This document shows, in pieces, positions 1-8,284 of a stretch of DNA of 64,000 nucleotides. The position numbers were made by a program, and so were the translations under genes. Source of the stretch: Chloroflexota bacterium (lineage in GTDB: Bacteria > Chloroflexota > Anaerolineae > UBA4142 > SHND01). Numbering within the stretch: the first letter of the stretch is position 1; every line of letters starts with the position of its first letter. The stretch lies in NCBI GenBank assembly GCA_016209205.1, contig JACQWQ010000031.1, forward strand, positions 1-64,000, in the 5' to 3' direction. The notes under the pieces are model-generated. The model was not told the origin of the DNA. It made no database searches and worked only from the letters and a program-made list of their open reading frames with translations.

Positions 1-1
1 A

Positions 2-484
2 GCCAAGCAACAAAACCAGTCCCACTTGGCGGCGGAGATGCTCCAAGCGTTTGAGCGCCGCTACGATGCACTCGTGGCGCAAGGTCTGGAAGCGAACCCC
101 GCACCCGTGGCGGTCGAACCGCCGCCCAAGCGGCGGGGGCGGATCAAGCAAAGCCCGCCCAAGAACCTGCTGGATCGGCTCCAGTCCCACAAGTCGGAGG
201 TCCTAGCGTTTATGTATGATTTCCAGGTGCCGTTTGACAACAACCTGGCGGAACGCGACATCCGCATGGTGAAAAGCCTGCCCTGAGTCTGCCGAAGGGT
301 CACACAGAAAGTCTCGGGAGCATTTCGGACGGATGCTGGCGCCAAGATGTTCTGTCAGATTCGCGGCTATATTTCGACCGCGCGCAAGAATGGACAGTGC
401 GCGATTGATGCACTGCAATCGGCTTTGGTTGGCGCGCCCTTTATCCCGGAGGCGCGCTCACCTCAACCTGCTACGGCTGGCTGA
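2..484 (+). pseudogene. IS66-family transposase C-terminal remnant, truncated by the window edge and interrupted by a short insertion with an in-frame stop
   Basis: Frame 2 reads ...[15 protein letters not shown] then SLP*VCRRVT then QKVSGAFRTDAGAKMFCQIRGYISTARKNGQCAIDALQSAL, typical of the IS66 transposase C-terminus, stop at 482-484. Confidence 0.8.
275..303. repeat. short palindromic-type intergenic repeat inserted in the transposase remnant
   Basis: gcctgccctgagtctgccgaagggtcac lies in frame between conserved VK and QKVSG and introduces TGA. Confidence 0.55.
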
Positions 485-639
485 GTAGATACTGTCACGC
501 ATGATTGCGAATGTGATAGCGGCTTATACGCGATAGTCCAAGCAATTTGCGCAAAAATAAAAGATGGGTATCTGAGTCGCTCAGTGTTCGATCATTGGTT
601 GGATGTCTGCTGTGCGTTTGAATCTTTCCGGAGGATTTT

Positions 640-2016
640 ATGAATGCGCCACACCTTGATGATTGTCTCGTTGGAAAGCGATCTACCCTGCGCGCCATTT
701 TAATGCTGTTTGTCGTGGTTGGATTGAGCGCGTGCATAGCAACAAGCCCGGTGGTGGGACAATCTTTCACCCCCGAATCGCGCAGCGCATCGCTCAACCC
801 ATTGACAATTGCCGCAAGAATCTTCCCTGTCAGCTGGTCGCCTGACAGCCAAATCCTCGCGTACTGGACCTTTACCGCACAAGAGGTAAAGCAGGATTTC
901 ATGTATCCGCCGGGAACGCTGTATTTCGCCAATGCGAAAACAGGACAAACTTGTAAATCGGTACTACAGATTGGTTATGGGTATACCTCCAATCCGCTTG
1001 CTTGGTTGCATGATGGGCGTGTTTTGTTCATAAGTAACGACGGACAAGTGAAAATCGGTTCCCCTTGCGATGACAACTACGATACAATCACCGACCTCTT
1101 TCCATCAAGGGTTCACAGTATCGCAAGCCATAACTCGAATCACACTGTTTTCCTTCTCAATAGCGAGAATGGATTTTTGAGGTATGAACCCCAAACGAAA
1201 TCAGTGCAAAAAATTGATTCTCAAGTTCGAGGCGCGGGCATTTCCTGGTCGCCGTCTGAGGAGTACTTTGCTGTGACGGCTGCCGGTCATTCACCTGATT
1301 TTATCGCTCACACTTTTGCCGTCGCGAAAAGCACCGGTGATGTTCTGGAGATTGTTACGTGGAAGCATTTTGATGCGGAAGGAAGTTTTGGCGGACCGAT
1401 CTGGTTGAATGAGAACCAATTCCTCATACAGCAGACCATAGATCGCGGACCGTTGTTGGTAACAATTGGAAAGGGCGCCATCGGCATAGCGCCGCGACTG
1501 TTCGGACTCGCACCCAAGCGCAACATGAAAGCTGCGGCAGCGAGAATACAAGATTCATCTCCGTATCACATCGCGCTTTCCACACCGAATGAAGATGGAG
1601 AATCGCGCACACTGCTTTATCATTCCGAAAATGCCCAAGTCGAGTATTTGCCTTTTCCGGACGTTCAAAGTTGGTCTTTTTCTCCAAATGGGAAAGCATT
1701 TGTCGCCGTTGACAGCCGCCTTGCTCCTTATCGTCTTTGGTCGCGTACGATTGATCCAATTGACAGCGCGCTGAAACCATTGCCGACAGAAAAACTCGAC
1801 CCATTCCCAGTGTCATGGTCACCCAAAGGTGATTCGCTGGCAGTCCGAACATCGGACGGGCTTGCGATTTTTTCAGTTCCCGATGGAGCGCGGGTTGGTT
1901 CTTGGGATACGGATATTCCTGCCGTTTTCCCCGCGCTTTGGTCTCCGAATGTTGAGTTCTTGGCGTGGCAGAGTGAGGACGGGAAATTGTTTGTTGTTCA
2001 CGTACCCAAAAGGTGA
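640..2016 (+). CDS. Lipoprotein with PD40/WD40-like beta-propeller repeats
   Basis: N-terminal hydrophobic segment with LSAC lipobox; repeated VSWSPDSQILAYW / ISWSPSEEYFAV / VSWSPKGDSLAV / ALWSPNVEFLAW motifs. Confidence 0.75.
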   Translation: MNAPHLDDCLVGKRSTLRAILMLFVVVGLSACIATSPVVGQSFTPESRSASLNPLTIAARIFPVSWSPDSQILAYWTFTAQEVKQDFMYPPGTLYFANAKTGQTCKSVLQIGYGYTSNPLAWLHDGRVLFISNDGQVKIGSPCDDNYDTITDLFPSRVHSIASHNSNHTVFLLNSENGFLRYEPQTKSVQKIDSQVRGAGISWSPSEEYFAVTAAGHSPDFIAHTFAVAKSTGDVLEIVTWKHFDAEGSFGGPIWLNENQFLIQQTIDRGPLLVTIGKGAIGIAPRLFGLAPKRNMKAAAARIQDSSPYHIALSTPNEDGESRTLLYHSENAQVEYLPFPDVQSWSFSPNGKAFVAVDSRLAPYRLWSRTIDPIDSALKPLPTEKLDPFPVSWSPKGDSLAVRTSDGLAIFSVPDGARVGSWDTDIPAVFPALWSPNVEFLAWQSEDGKLFVVHVPKR

Positions 2017-2107
2017 GTGAGTGAATTGAAAAAAAACAGCTCCGTTTGTGTTCCAATTACGCGCATTTATGGCAAGAGCCGCATCCAACGCGGCTCTTTT
2101 GGTTAAT

Positions 2108-2530
2108 TCATCCAAACGAATCGGCGCTGCCCATTCCCCCCATCCCCATTCCCCCATCCTCGCCCATCCCGCCCATCTCCGGCATCGTCTTTTCAATCTC
2201 TTCGGGACTCTCGCCGGATTCGAGGCGCCCAACCATTTCATCGAATTCGGGTCCCATCTCCTCGCCCATTTCGGAACTCATCTTGCGCATGAAACGCGCC
2301 ATGCTCTTGGGGTCGTTCTCGTCAATGTCGCCCAACGCGGAAGGGTCCGCCATCGCGTCGAGGCGCGCCTCTTCGGATTTCACCGTCGCGAAACGCGAGA
2401 CCAGACGTGATAGATTTGTGCTGGCACAATTAGGGCATTGGGGAGTTTGGGAGTTGGCGGCAGAGATGGAACGGAAAAAAATGTTCACGCGGCGTTTGCA
2501 GTTGCCGCAGCGATATTCGTAAATCGGCAC
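2108..2530 (-). CDS. FmdB family zinc-ribbon protein
   Basis: MPIYEYRCGNCKRRVNIFF...CPNCASTNLSRLVSRF; Gly/Met-rich tail. Confidence 0.85.
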   Translation of the reverse strand: MPIYEYRCGNCKRRVNIFFRSISAANSQTPQCPNCASTNLSRLVSRFATVKSEEARLDAMADPSALGDIDENDPKSMARFMRKMSSEMGEEMGPEFDEMVGRLESGESPEEIEKTMPEMGGMGEDGGMGMGGMGSADSFG

Positions 2531-2575
2531 GGGAGACCTCTGTTGTTAATTTGTGTGATAGTGCAATAGTGCAGT

Positions 2576-2692
2576 AGTGCGATAGTGTGATCGTAGGGGC
2601 AGTGCCTTGTGCCTGCCCAGATAGTGCGATGGTGCGGTAGTGCGATAGTGTGATCGTAGGGGCAGTGCCTTGTGCCTGCCCAGATAGTGCGA
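2576..2692. repeat. Two direct copies of a 54-bp sequence, period 63 bp
   Basis: agtgcgatagtgtgatcgtaggggcagtgccttgtgcctgcccagatagtgcga at 2576-2629 and 2639-2692. Confidence 0.9.
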
Positions 2693-2754
2693 CGATACGC
2701 GCTTGCTCGCCGCGTCAAATTATATTCAACTCATGGATTGTGCCAAACGCTCAT

Positions 2755-2835
2755 GCTTCGCCATTCGCTATCTGCCATCTGCGATTTGCGATACGCGATC
2801 TGCGACACGCGATTTACGATACGCGCTACGCGACT
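2755..2835. repeat. Low-complexity degenerate repeat (gcgatttgcgatacgcgatctgcgacacgcgatttacgatacgcg)
   Basis: direct inspection of word repetition upstream of the 2855 ORF. Confidence 0.75.
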
Positions 2836-2854
2836 ATGGTAGAATAACGCCGCC

Positions 2855-3421
2855 ATGTCCGAACGCGGACGCTTGAACGAACTCTTGGCGCAGCTGAATG
2901 ACGCGCAAGTGGAACGCGTGCGCGTCTTTGTCGAAGGGCTGCTGCGCGCGAGCAGCGCGGATGCCAAGCATTGGACGTTTGATTTTGTCGAAAAATTCGT
3001 GCAAGCCAAAGTGTCGGCGCAGCGCGACCGCGCCGGGATGGAAGTCAAAGCCGAAGAGGCAACCTGCGGCGGCGTCACCAAACGCGCGTTGTGGGAACAT
3101 CCGCCGTTGAGCGGCGCGGCGGTGGTGAGTTACGCAGTGCCGATTCCCCCGCACCTGCGCGCGCTGCAACTGCAATTCTTTATCGGCATCCGCGACGGCG
3201 CACAATTGCCCGGTGATCGTTACGTCGCGTTTCGCGTGATCGTCAACGGCTGGAAGTTGTGGAGCGCGGTAAAAAATGCGCGGGCATGGGAACCCGTCAC
3301 CGTCAAAATGCCCGAGCTCGCGTCGGACGTGGCGCGCATCGAATTTCAAACCGACGGTCTCGGCGACCACCGCTGGAATTGGGCGGTGTGGGGCGAGCCG
3401 AAGCTAATCGCTGATTTATGA
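2855..3421 (+). CDS. Hypothetical protein
   Basis: 188-aa ORF with plausible start and no overlap with a better ORF. Confidence 0.55.
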   Translation: MSERGRLNELLAQLNDAQVERVRVFVEGLLRASSADAKHWTFDFVEKFVQAKVSAQRDRAGMEVKAEEATCGGVTKRALWEHPPLSGAAVVSYAVPIPPHLRALQLQFFIGIRDGAQLPGDRYVAFRVIVNGWKLWSAVKNARAWEPVTVKMPELASDVARIEFQTDGLGDHRWNWAVWGEPKLIADL

Positions 3422-3492
3422 TTGTTGATTTTTGATTTATGACGCGCCGTAATTTGGCGCACAAATCATAAATCATAAATCCAAAATCAAAA
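3422..3492. repeat. AT-rich inverted repeat/hairpin with nested gcgcc...ggcgc stem
   Basis: tgatttatga...tcataaatca arms around gcgccgtaatttggcgc. Confidence 0.6.
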
Positions 3493-4641
3493 ATGGACTT
3501 TACGCTTACCGAAGAACAACGCGCGATTCGCGATTTGGCGCGCGCGTTTGCGCAAAAAGAAATCGCGCCGTACGCGGCGGAATGGGACCGCACGCACGAA
3601 TTTCCGACGGCGCTGTATCAAAAAATGGGCGCGCAGGGTTTGATGGGCATTCCGTTTCCCGAAGAGTACGGCGGCGCGGGCGCGGATGCGATTTCGCTCG
3701 CGCTGGCGATTGAAGAAATTGCCAAAGCGGACGGCTCTGTCGGCTTGAATTATGCCGCGCACATTGGTTTGGGCGCGACGCCGATTTTTCTGTTTGGCAG
3801 CGCGGAACAGAAAAAGAAATGGTTGACGCCGCTGGCAAAAGGCGAGAGTCTCGGCGCGTTATCGCTCACCGAACCGTCGGGCGGCAGCGACCTCGCGGGT
3901 TCCGTGAAAACGACCGCGCGGCTCGACGGCGCCGAATGGGTCTTGAACGGTTCCAAACAGTTTGTCACTTCGGGCAAGGTCGCGCGCTCGATCATCGTTT
4001 TGTGCCGCACCGCTGAAGCGCGTGGGCATCGTGGGTTGTCGCTCATCATCGTGCCACACGATGCGCCGGGGCTCGTGCTGGGCAAACTCGAAAGCAAGAT
4101 GGGTTTGCACACGTCGCTGACGACCCAAGTGTTTTTTGAAAATTGTCGCGTGCCGCGCGAAAACCTGATCGGCGAAGCGGGGCAAGGATTTCGCTACACG
4201 ATGCAAGTGCTGGACGGCGGGCGCATCGGCATCGGCGCGATGGCATTGGGTTTGGGCGAAGCGGCGCTCGACGCGTCGTTGAAATACGCGCAGCAGCGTG
4301 AAGCATTCGGCAAAGCGATTGCCGAGTTTCAAGCGATTCAGCACATGCTTGCCGACAGCGCGACGGAATTGGAAGCGGCGCGCTTGCTGATTTACAAAGC
4401 CGCCGCGTTGAAACAAGCGGGCAAAAAATTTAGCATGGAAGCCGCGCAGGCGAAACTATTCGCCACGGAAGCCGCCGACCGCGCGTGCTGGAAGGCGATT
4501 CAGATTCACGGCGGCGTGGGCTACTTGACCGATTTTCCCGTCGAACGTTATTATCGCGACAATCGCTTGTTGTTGATTGGCGAAGGCACGAGCGAAGTGC
4601 AGCGCATGATTATTGCGCGGGATTTGTTGGCGAAGGCGTAG
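3493..4641 (+). CDS. Acyl-CoA dehydrogenase
   Basis: MDFTLTEEQRAIRDLARAFAQKEIAP...ALSLTEPSGGSDLAG...QIHGGVGYLTDFPVERYYRDNRLLLIGEGTSEVQRMIIAR. Confidence 0.95.
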   Translation: MDFTLTEEQRAIRDLARAFAQKEIAPYAAEWDRTHEFPTALYQKMGAQGLMGIPFPEEYGGAGADAISLALAIEEIAKADGSVGLNYAAHIGLGATPIFLFGSAEQKKKWLTPLAKGESLGALSLTEPSGGSDLAGSVKTTARLDGAEWVLNGSKQFVTSGKVARSIIVLCRTAEARGHRGLSLIIVPHDAPGLVLGKLESKMGLHTSLTTQVFFENCRVPRENLIGEAGQGFRYTMQVLDGGRIGIGAMALGLGEAALDASLKYAQQREAFGKAIAEFQAIQHMLADSATELEAARLLIYKAAALKQAGKKFSMEAAQAKLFATEAADRACWKAIQIHGGVGYLTDFPVERYYRDNRLLLIGEGTSEVQRMIIARDLLAKA

Positions 4642-4648
4642 GAGGAGG

Positions 4649-4740
4649 TGTGAAACGTCAAACGTCAAACGTGAAACGTGAAACGTCAAACGTGAGACGT
4701 AGTAACGAATTTATTCGTTCGGAGAAGCGTGAAATGTGAA
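4649..4740. repeat. (gtgaaacgtcaaac)n low-complexity repeat joined to gtagtaacgaatttattcgtt palindrome
   Basis: gtgaaacgtcaaacgtcaaacgtgaaacgtgaaacgtcaaacgtgagacgtagtaacgaatttattcgtt. Confidence 0.8.
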
Positions 4741-4902
4741 ATTTGGATGGAACAGTTCGAGGGGCATACTCGTCCCATCGTCAACCATCGCGCAGGAATT
4801 GGGGGAACCTTGCGTGGTGCACACAAGGAGGTGATAAGAACAAGAGCGCGGATGTTTTCAAATCAAACCCAAGTATCGTCGCACAAAAGGAGGGCTTGGT
4901 AG

Positions 4903-5238
4903 ATGGGCGAGAATGCGCACTCTCGGCTGATTATTGATTTGCAGACGCGCCGCGTGTGGCGCGGGGAACAAGAGCTCGAATTATCCGGCTTGGAATACAG
5001 TGCGTTGAAGCATCTGGCAGAGCAAGTTGGCACGGTTATATCGTATGAGGAATTATGGCGGCAGGTTTGGGGAGGGGTTGGGCGCTTTGGCAAGCACGAG
5101 TGTGATATGGTGCGCGAAGCGGTCAAGCGGCTGCGGCGCAAATTGAGCGATGATCCGAATGAACCGTATTTTTTGGTTGTGGTGTATGGGAGGGGCATCT
5201 ATTTGACACGCGCGATGATTGAGGTGCGGGAAGGATGA
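4903..5238 (+). CDS. Stand-alone winged-helix (OmpR/PhoB C-terminal type) DNA-binding protein
   Basis: LIIDLQTRRVWRGEQELELSGLEYSALKHLAEQVGTVISYEELWRQVWG...VREAVKRLRRKLSDDPNEPYFLVVVYGRGIYL; no receiver domain. Confidence 0.8.
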   Translation: MGENAHSRLIIDLQTRRVWRGEQELELSGLEYSALKHLAEQVGTVISYEELWRQVWGGVGRFGKHECDMVREAVKRLRRKLSDDPNEPYFLVVVYGRGIYLTRAMIEVREG

Positions 5239-5241
5239 CAA

Positions 5242-5277
5242 AAGGGCAGCGAGCGAAAAAAACGCTCGGCCGCCCTT
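5242..5277 (+). terminator. Hairpin downstream of the winged-helix gene, possible terminator
   Basis: aagggcagcgagcgaaaaaaacgctcggccgccctt: arms pair with a small mismatch; no strong T-run follows. Confidence 0.4.
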
Positions 5278-5476
5278 GTTGTTCCAAGTTTGTTCCAACT
5301 TTGTTCCAAGATTTTAATGTGTAGGCGCGGATGATGTGATATAAATATTCCAGAATCCATATATTGAGCGATACAAATTAACTTCGCGCGATCTGTCATT
5401 CACAGGCGCGTTTTTGCGTCAGAGAGATTGGCTGTCGTGGAGAGTTAATTTTTTTCGCTTGAAGGAGCGAGTAACT

Positions 5477-5683
5477 ATGGACCCGGTTTCTTTGCGGCAG
5501 AATACAGGGGAGGCGGAGGCGGAGGCATACGAACTCTTCTCAAGTGCAGAGAATTTCCTTGACGAGATTGAGGCACGTATGGCTAGAGAGACATGGGATC
5601 CCGAAGGCGAAGGGTATCTCTATACTTTGGTGGCATGTCCTTCCAAGGCCTACTGCAGTCATGATAGCGGTGGTCCGTGCTAG
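5477..5683 (+). CDS. Putative lanthipeptide precursor peptide (68 aa)
   Basis: aaggag RBS about 9 nt upstream of ATG; acidic leader MDPVSLRQNTGEAEAEAYELFSSAENFLDEIEARMARETWDPEGEG; C-terminal YLYTLVACPSKAYCSHDSGGPC with T50-x3-C54, S56-x3-C60, S64-x3-C68; immediately upstream of RiPP enzymes. Confidence 0.75.
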   Translation: MDPVSLRQNTGEAEAEAYELFSSAENFLDEIEARMARETWDPEGEGYLYTLVACPSKAYCSHDSGGPC

Positions 5684-5927
5684 GTGCGAACCGACAGCGC
5701 GTCGTAGCGATTATTCTATCGCGCATCGTAGTGGTTTTGAGAATCAGGTTAGTGAGCTGTTAGGACTGAATTGAAGGTGTTTCCTCCGTGTGGGGCAATA
5801 CGCGTTTATCCACGGCATTTTTGGCAAATTCCTGCTGCATGTTAAAGGCGGGGTTCTTTGCTGAAATGAGACGCGGGTAAACGCGTTTTTTTGCGAAACC
5901 CGCACCCAATAGTGCAACACAAACATT

Positions 5928-7028
5928 ATGGAACTTCAAGCAAATACATTGAATGTTTACGACCATATTATCGAACACGGACTCACCGCGGAAATAACCT
6001 CTTTCCTGAGTCTAACCGACTGCGGTGGGACCAATGCTTCTACCCGGATCGATTTTGGGAACGGGACATACTGGTTCTATAAGCAAGCACAAGTGGATTT
6101 CAGGACAGGTGCGTTCTCAATGCGAGTGGATCGCGAGGGTTGGTTCTACGAACGAGTGTATAGACGGGCTTCCATCAAGCATCTACGCACTTTTATCCCA
6201 TACTTTATTCATTACAGCAGGAAAAACCACGCTCTTATTCTTAGGTACTTGGAAGAATGGGAGACGCTATCGGCTTACTATCGCCGAATCGGGCGATATC
6301 CTACAACCATTGCATCAAGTATCGCAGACCTATTAGCCTCCGTTCACCAAAATTCATTTGCTCATCCAGAAAAGTACAAAGATTTTTGCGACGCGGCTGA
6401 ACGACGACCCACACAATTCGTTGAGGCCATTCCCACGCCAGAAGCAGTGGCGGAGTTTCCACAATTCGGGCTAAAGCTCATAAGTCTATTGCAGAGACAT
6501 CCTAGATTGGTTGTTGCATTGGCTGAGCTCAAAGCAAAATGGCAACCTATGTGCCTGATTCACAATGACGTCAAGTCGGATAATTTTCTAAAGCCCGTAC
6601 GACGCGTCCGCCAAAAGCAGGTTTCGCTGATCTTGCTCGATTGGGAGTTCTGGGATTGGGGTGATCCCGCATGGGATATTGGCGCAGCCCTTGGCGATTA
6701 TCTATGGATATGGTTAGGGTCCCTGAACATAGTGAAGGGGCAATCTGTTAAAGAGTGGTTTACCACTGCAAAGATACCGTTCGAAAGAGTAAAAAAAGCA
6801 ATGCACACTCTGTGGGCGAGATATGTAAAACTGTGCCGAGCCATCGTCTATCAACGATGCGAGATGCCGAAGTTAGTTGTTCAGCATGCAGGTATGTTTC
6901 TCCTTTCGCGTGTGATGATGACATTAATGGATGGCAGTGATCTAACTGTACGAAACCTGTGCATCATGCAGGTGGCGAAGAATTTACTTGAACACCCCGA
7001 AGAGCAGGCTCGACTCGTGCTTGGTTGA
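5928..7028 (+). CDS. APH-like phosphotransferase, candidate class V-type (LanK-like) lanthipeptide Ser/Thr phosphotransferase
   Basis: CLIHNDVKSDNFLKP catalytic loop and LILLDWEFWDWGDPAWDIGAAL metal-binding segment. Confidence 0.75.
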   Translation: MELQANTLNVYDHIIEHGLTAEITSFLSLTDCGGTNASTRIDFGNGTYWFYKQAQVDFRTGAFSMRVDREGWFYERVYRRASIKHLRTFIPYFIHYSRKNHALILRYLEEWETLSAYYRRIGRYPTTIASSIADLLASVHQNSFAHPEKYKDFCDAAERRPTQFVEAIPTPEAVAEFPQFGLKLISLLQRHPRLVVALAELKAKWQPMCLIHNDVKSDNFLKPVRRVRQKQVSLILLDWEFWDWGDPAWDIGAALGDYLWIWLGSLNIVKGQSVKEWFTTAKIPFERVKKAMHTLWARYVKLCRAIVYQRCEMPKLVVQHAGMFLLSRVMMTLMDGSDLTVRNLCIMQVAKNLLEHPEEQARLVLG

Positions 7029-7081
7029 GACATCTTGGTCGGTTCAGGGTCTCTAATTTGAACTGAGAAAGACGATTCAAA

Positions 7082-8137
7082 TTGCAACGCAAAGTGATAA
7101 CCCACAAATCTCAAGATGTCTTGTCCGTGTTAAAAGAAGTCGCAGAGAATGTTGATGTTATCTCTCACAGTCGCTTTCTTCACCTAGACCTTGAGCGGAA
7201 TTATGTAGATAACAGCGGCTCACGAGCCAGGAAACGCCAAGATCGTATTGATTCGCATGCAACGCTAAAGAAGCGTCTAACAAGTTTTCTTTACGCGAGG
7301 TACTACAATGGTTCGTTCACTTTCAGATCATCGAATCAAAGCGTACCGCGATTTATCTTCGGATATGATCCAAAGCTGGTTTACGCCTTGGATCAAGCAA
7401 ACAACGGACAGGGCTATTTTGAGAAGGGCTGGTGTGTTACTGATTCTGATGGCGCTGATTACCTCACCGTAAACAATGGAAAAATTACTCTTCGAATCTG
7501 CAGAGCCTTACATTTAAGCCCATCGCAGCAACAAGCTCAAGTTGGAGATGTTGTGGCGATACGATGGCCATCAGGGCGACCTTTTGCCTCTCCTGGTTTC
7601 TACTTGGCAACAAGCGATTTCCCATTCGACAGCGAATCCTCCAACATAGCTCGCCTCTATTTTAATATCCAGATTCAAAGCGCAGATTCGCTCATGCGTG
7701 CGATGACAACTGTTCTAAACCAGGCACCGATTGGCTTTCGGTTCAAGATCTGTAGCAATCCGCATAACTATGCTAGATGGGATGTTGCAGTGCTTTATTT
7801 TGATCATGATGATTTCATGCTGGTCAGAGATAAAGCTGTCGCAATCTATAAAAACCTCCAAGCCAGTTTTAATCCTCAAGTTCCAGCATTTACAAAGCTG
7901 CTAGCGCCGGGTTTGGCGCTTGCCGAAGAACCACCGCAAACTACTGAACAACTTGAAAGTTTTGGCGAGCATCGATGTCGTTTGCTAGCTGAGGGATTAC
8001 TGAACGCCTTTGAGAAATCTTGCAGGGACCCCATCGGAAAACTGAAACTGATGATCGAACGCTTTCATGAAGAAGGGCTGAATCTGGACTATCCTTATTT
8101 GAATCCTGGCAATAAGGATATTTATCACTGGGATTGA
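7082..8137 (+). CDS. HopA1-family protein, candidate LanY-like lyase; start codon uncertain (TTG as drawn)
   Basis: LYFNIQIQSADSLMRAMTTVLNQAPIGFRFKICSNPHNYARWDVAVLYF...PAFTKLLAPGLALAEEP...SFGEHRCRLLAEGLLNAF. Confidence 0.75.
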   Translation: MQRKVITHKSQDVLSVLKEVAENVDVISHSRFLHLDLERNYVDNSGSRARKRQDRIDSHATLKKRLTSFLYARYYNGSFTFRSSNQSVPRFIFGYDPKLVYALDQANNGQGYFEKGWCVTDSDGADYLTVNNGKITLRICRALHLSPSQQQAQVGDVVAIRWPSGRPFASPGFYLATSDFPFDSESSNIARLYFNIQIQSADSLMRAMTTVLNQAPIGFRFKICSNPHNYARWDVAVLYFDHDDFMLVRDKAVAIYKNLQASFNPQVPAFTKLLAPGLALAEEPPQTTEQLESFGEHRCRLLAEGLLNAFEKSCRDPIGKLKLMIERFHEEGLNLDYPYLNPGNKDIYHWD

Positions 8138-8284
8138 TGAGTTTGGTTTTACCAATCGCTTCGCCAAACGCAGCGCAAATTGGCGCTGTGCACTGGAAAG
8201 GCCGCCACGAGTGTTCAATTGGCGTACAACTAGTTTATACACATGGGAGAATGGAGCCAGGACTGCCGAAAGGGAAGGACAAAT

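Noticed and set aside
5414-5476. Longer 89-aa start for the precursor peptide
   Set aside because: The aaggag RBS with good spacing precedes the internal ATG at 5477, so the 68-aa form is preferred.
5928-8137. Thioamitide (thioviridamide-like) cluster interpretation
   Set aside because: These loci share APH- and HopA1-like proteins, but no YcaO/TfuA or Cys decarboxylase is present, while a LanC-like cyclase is.
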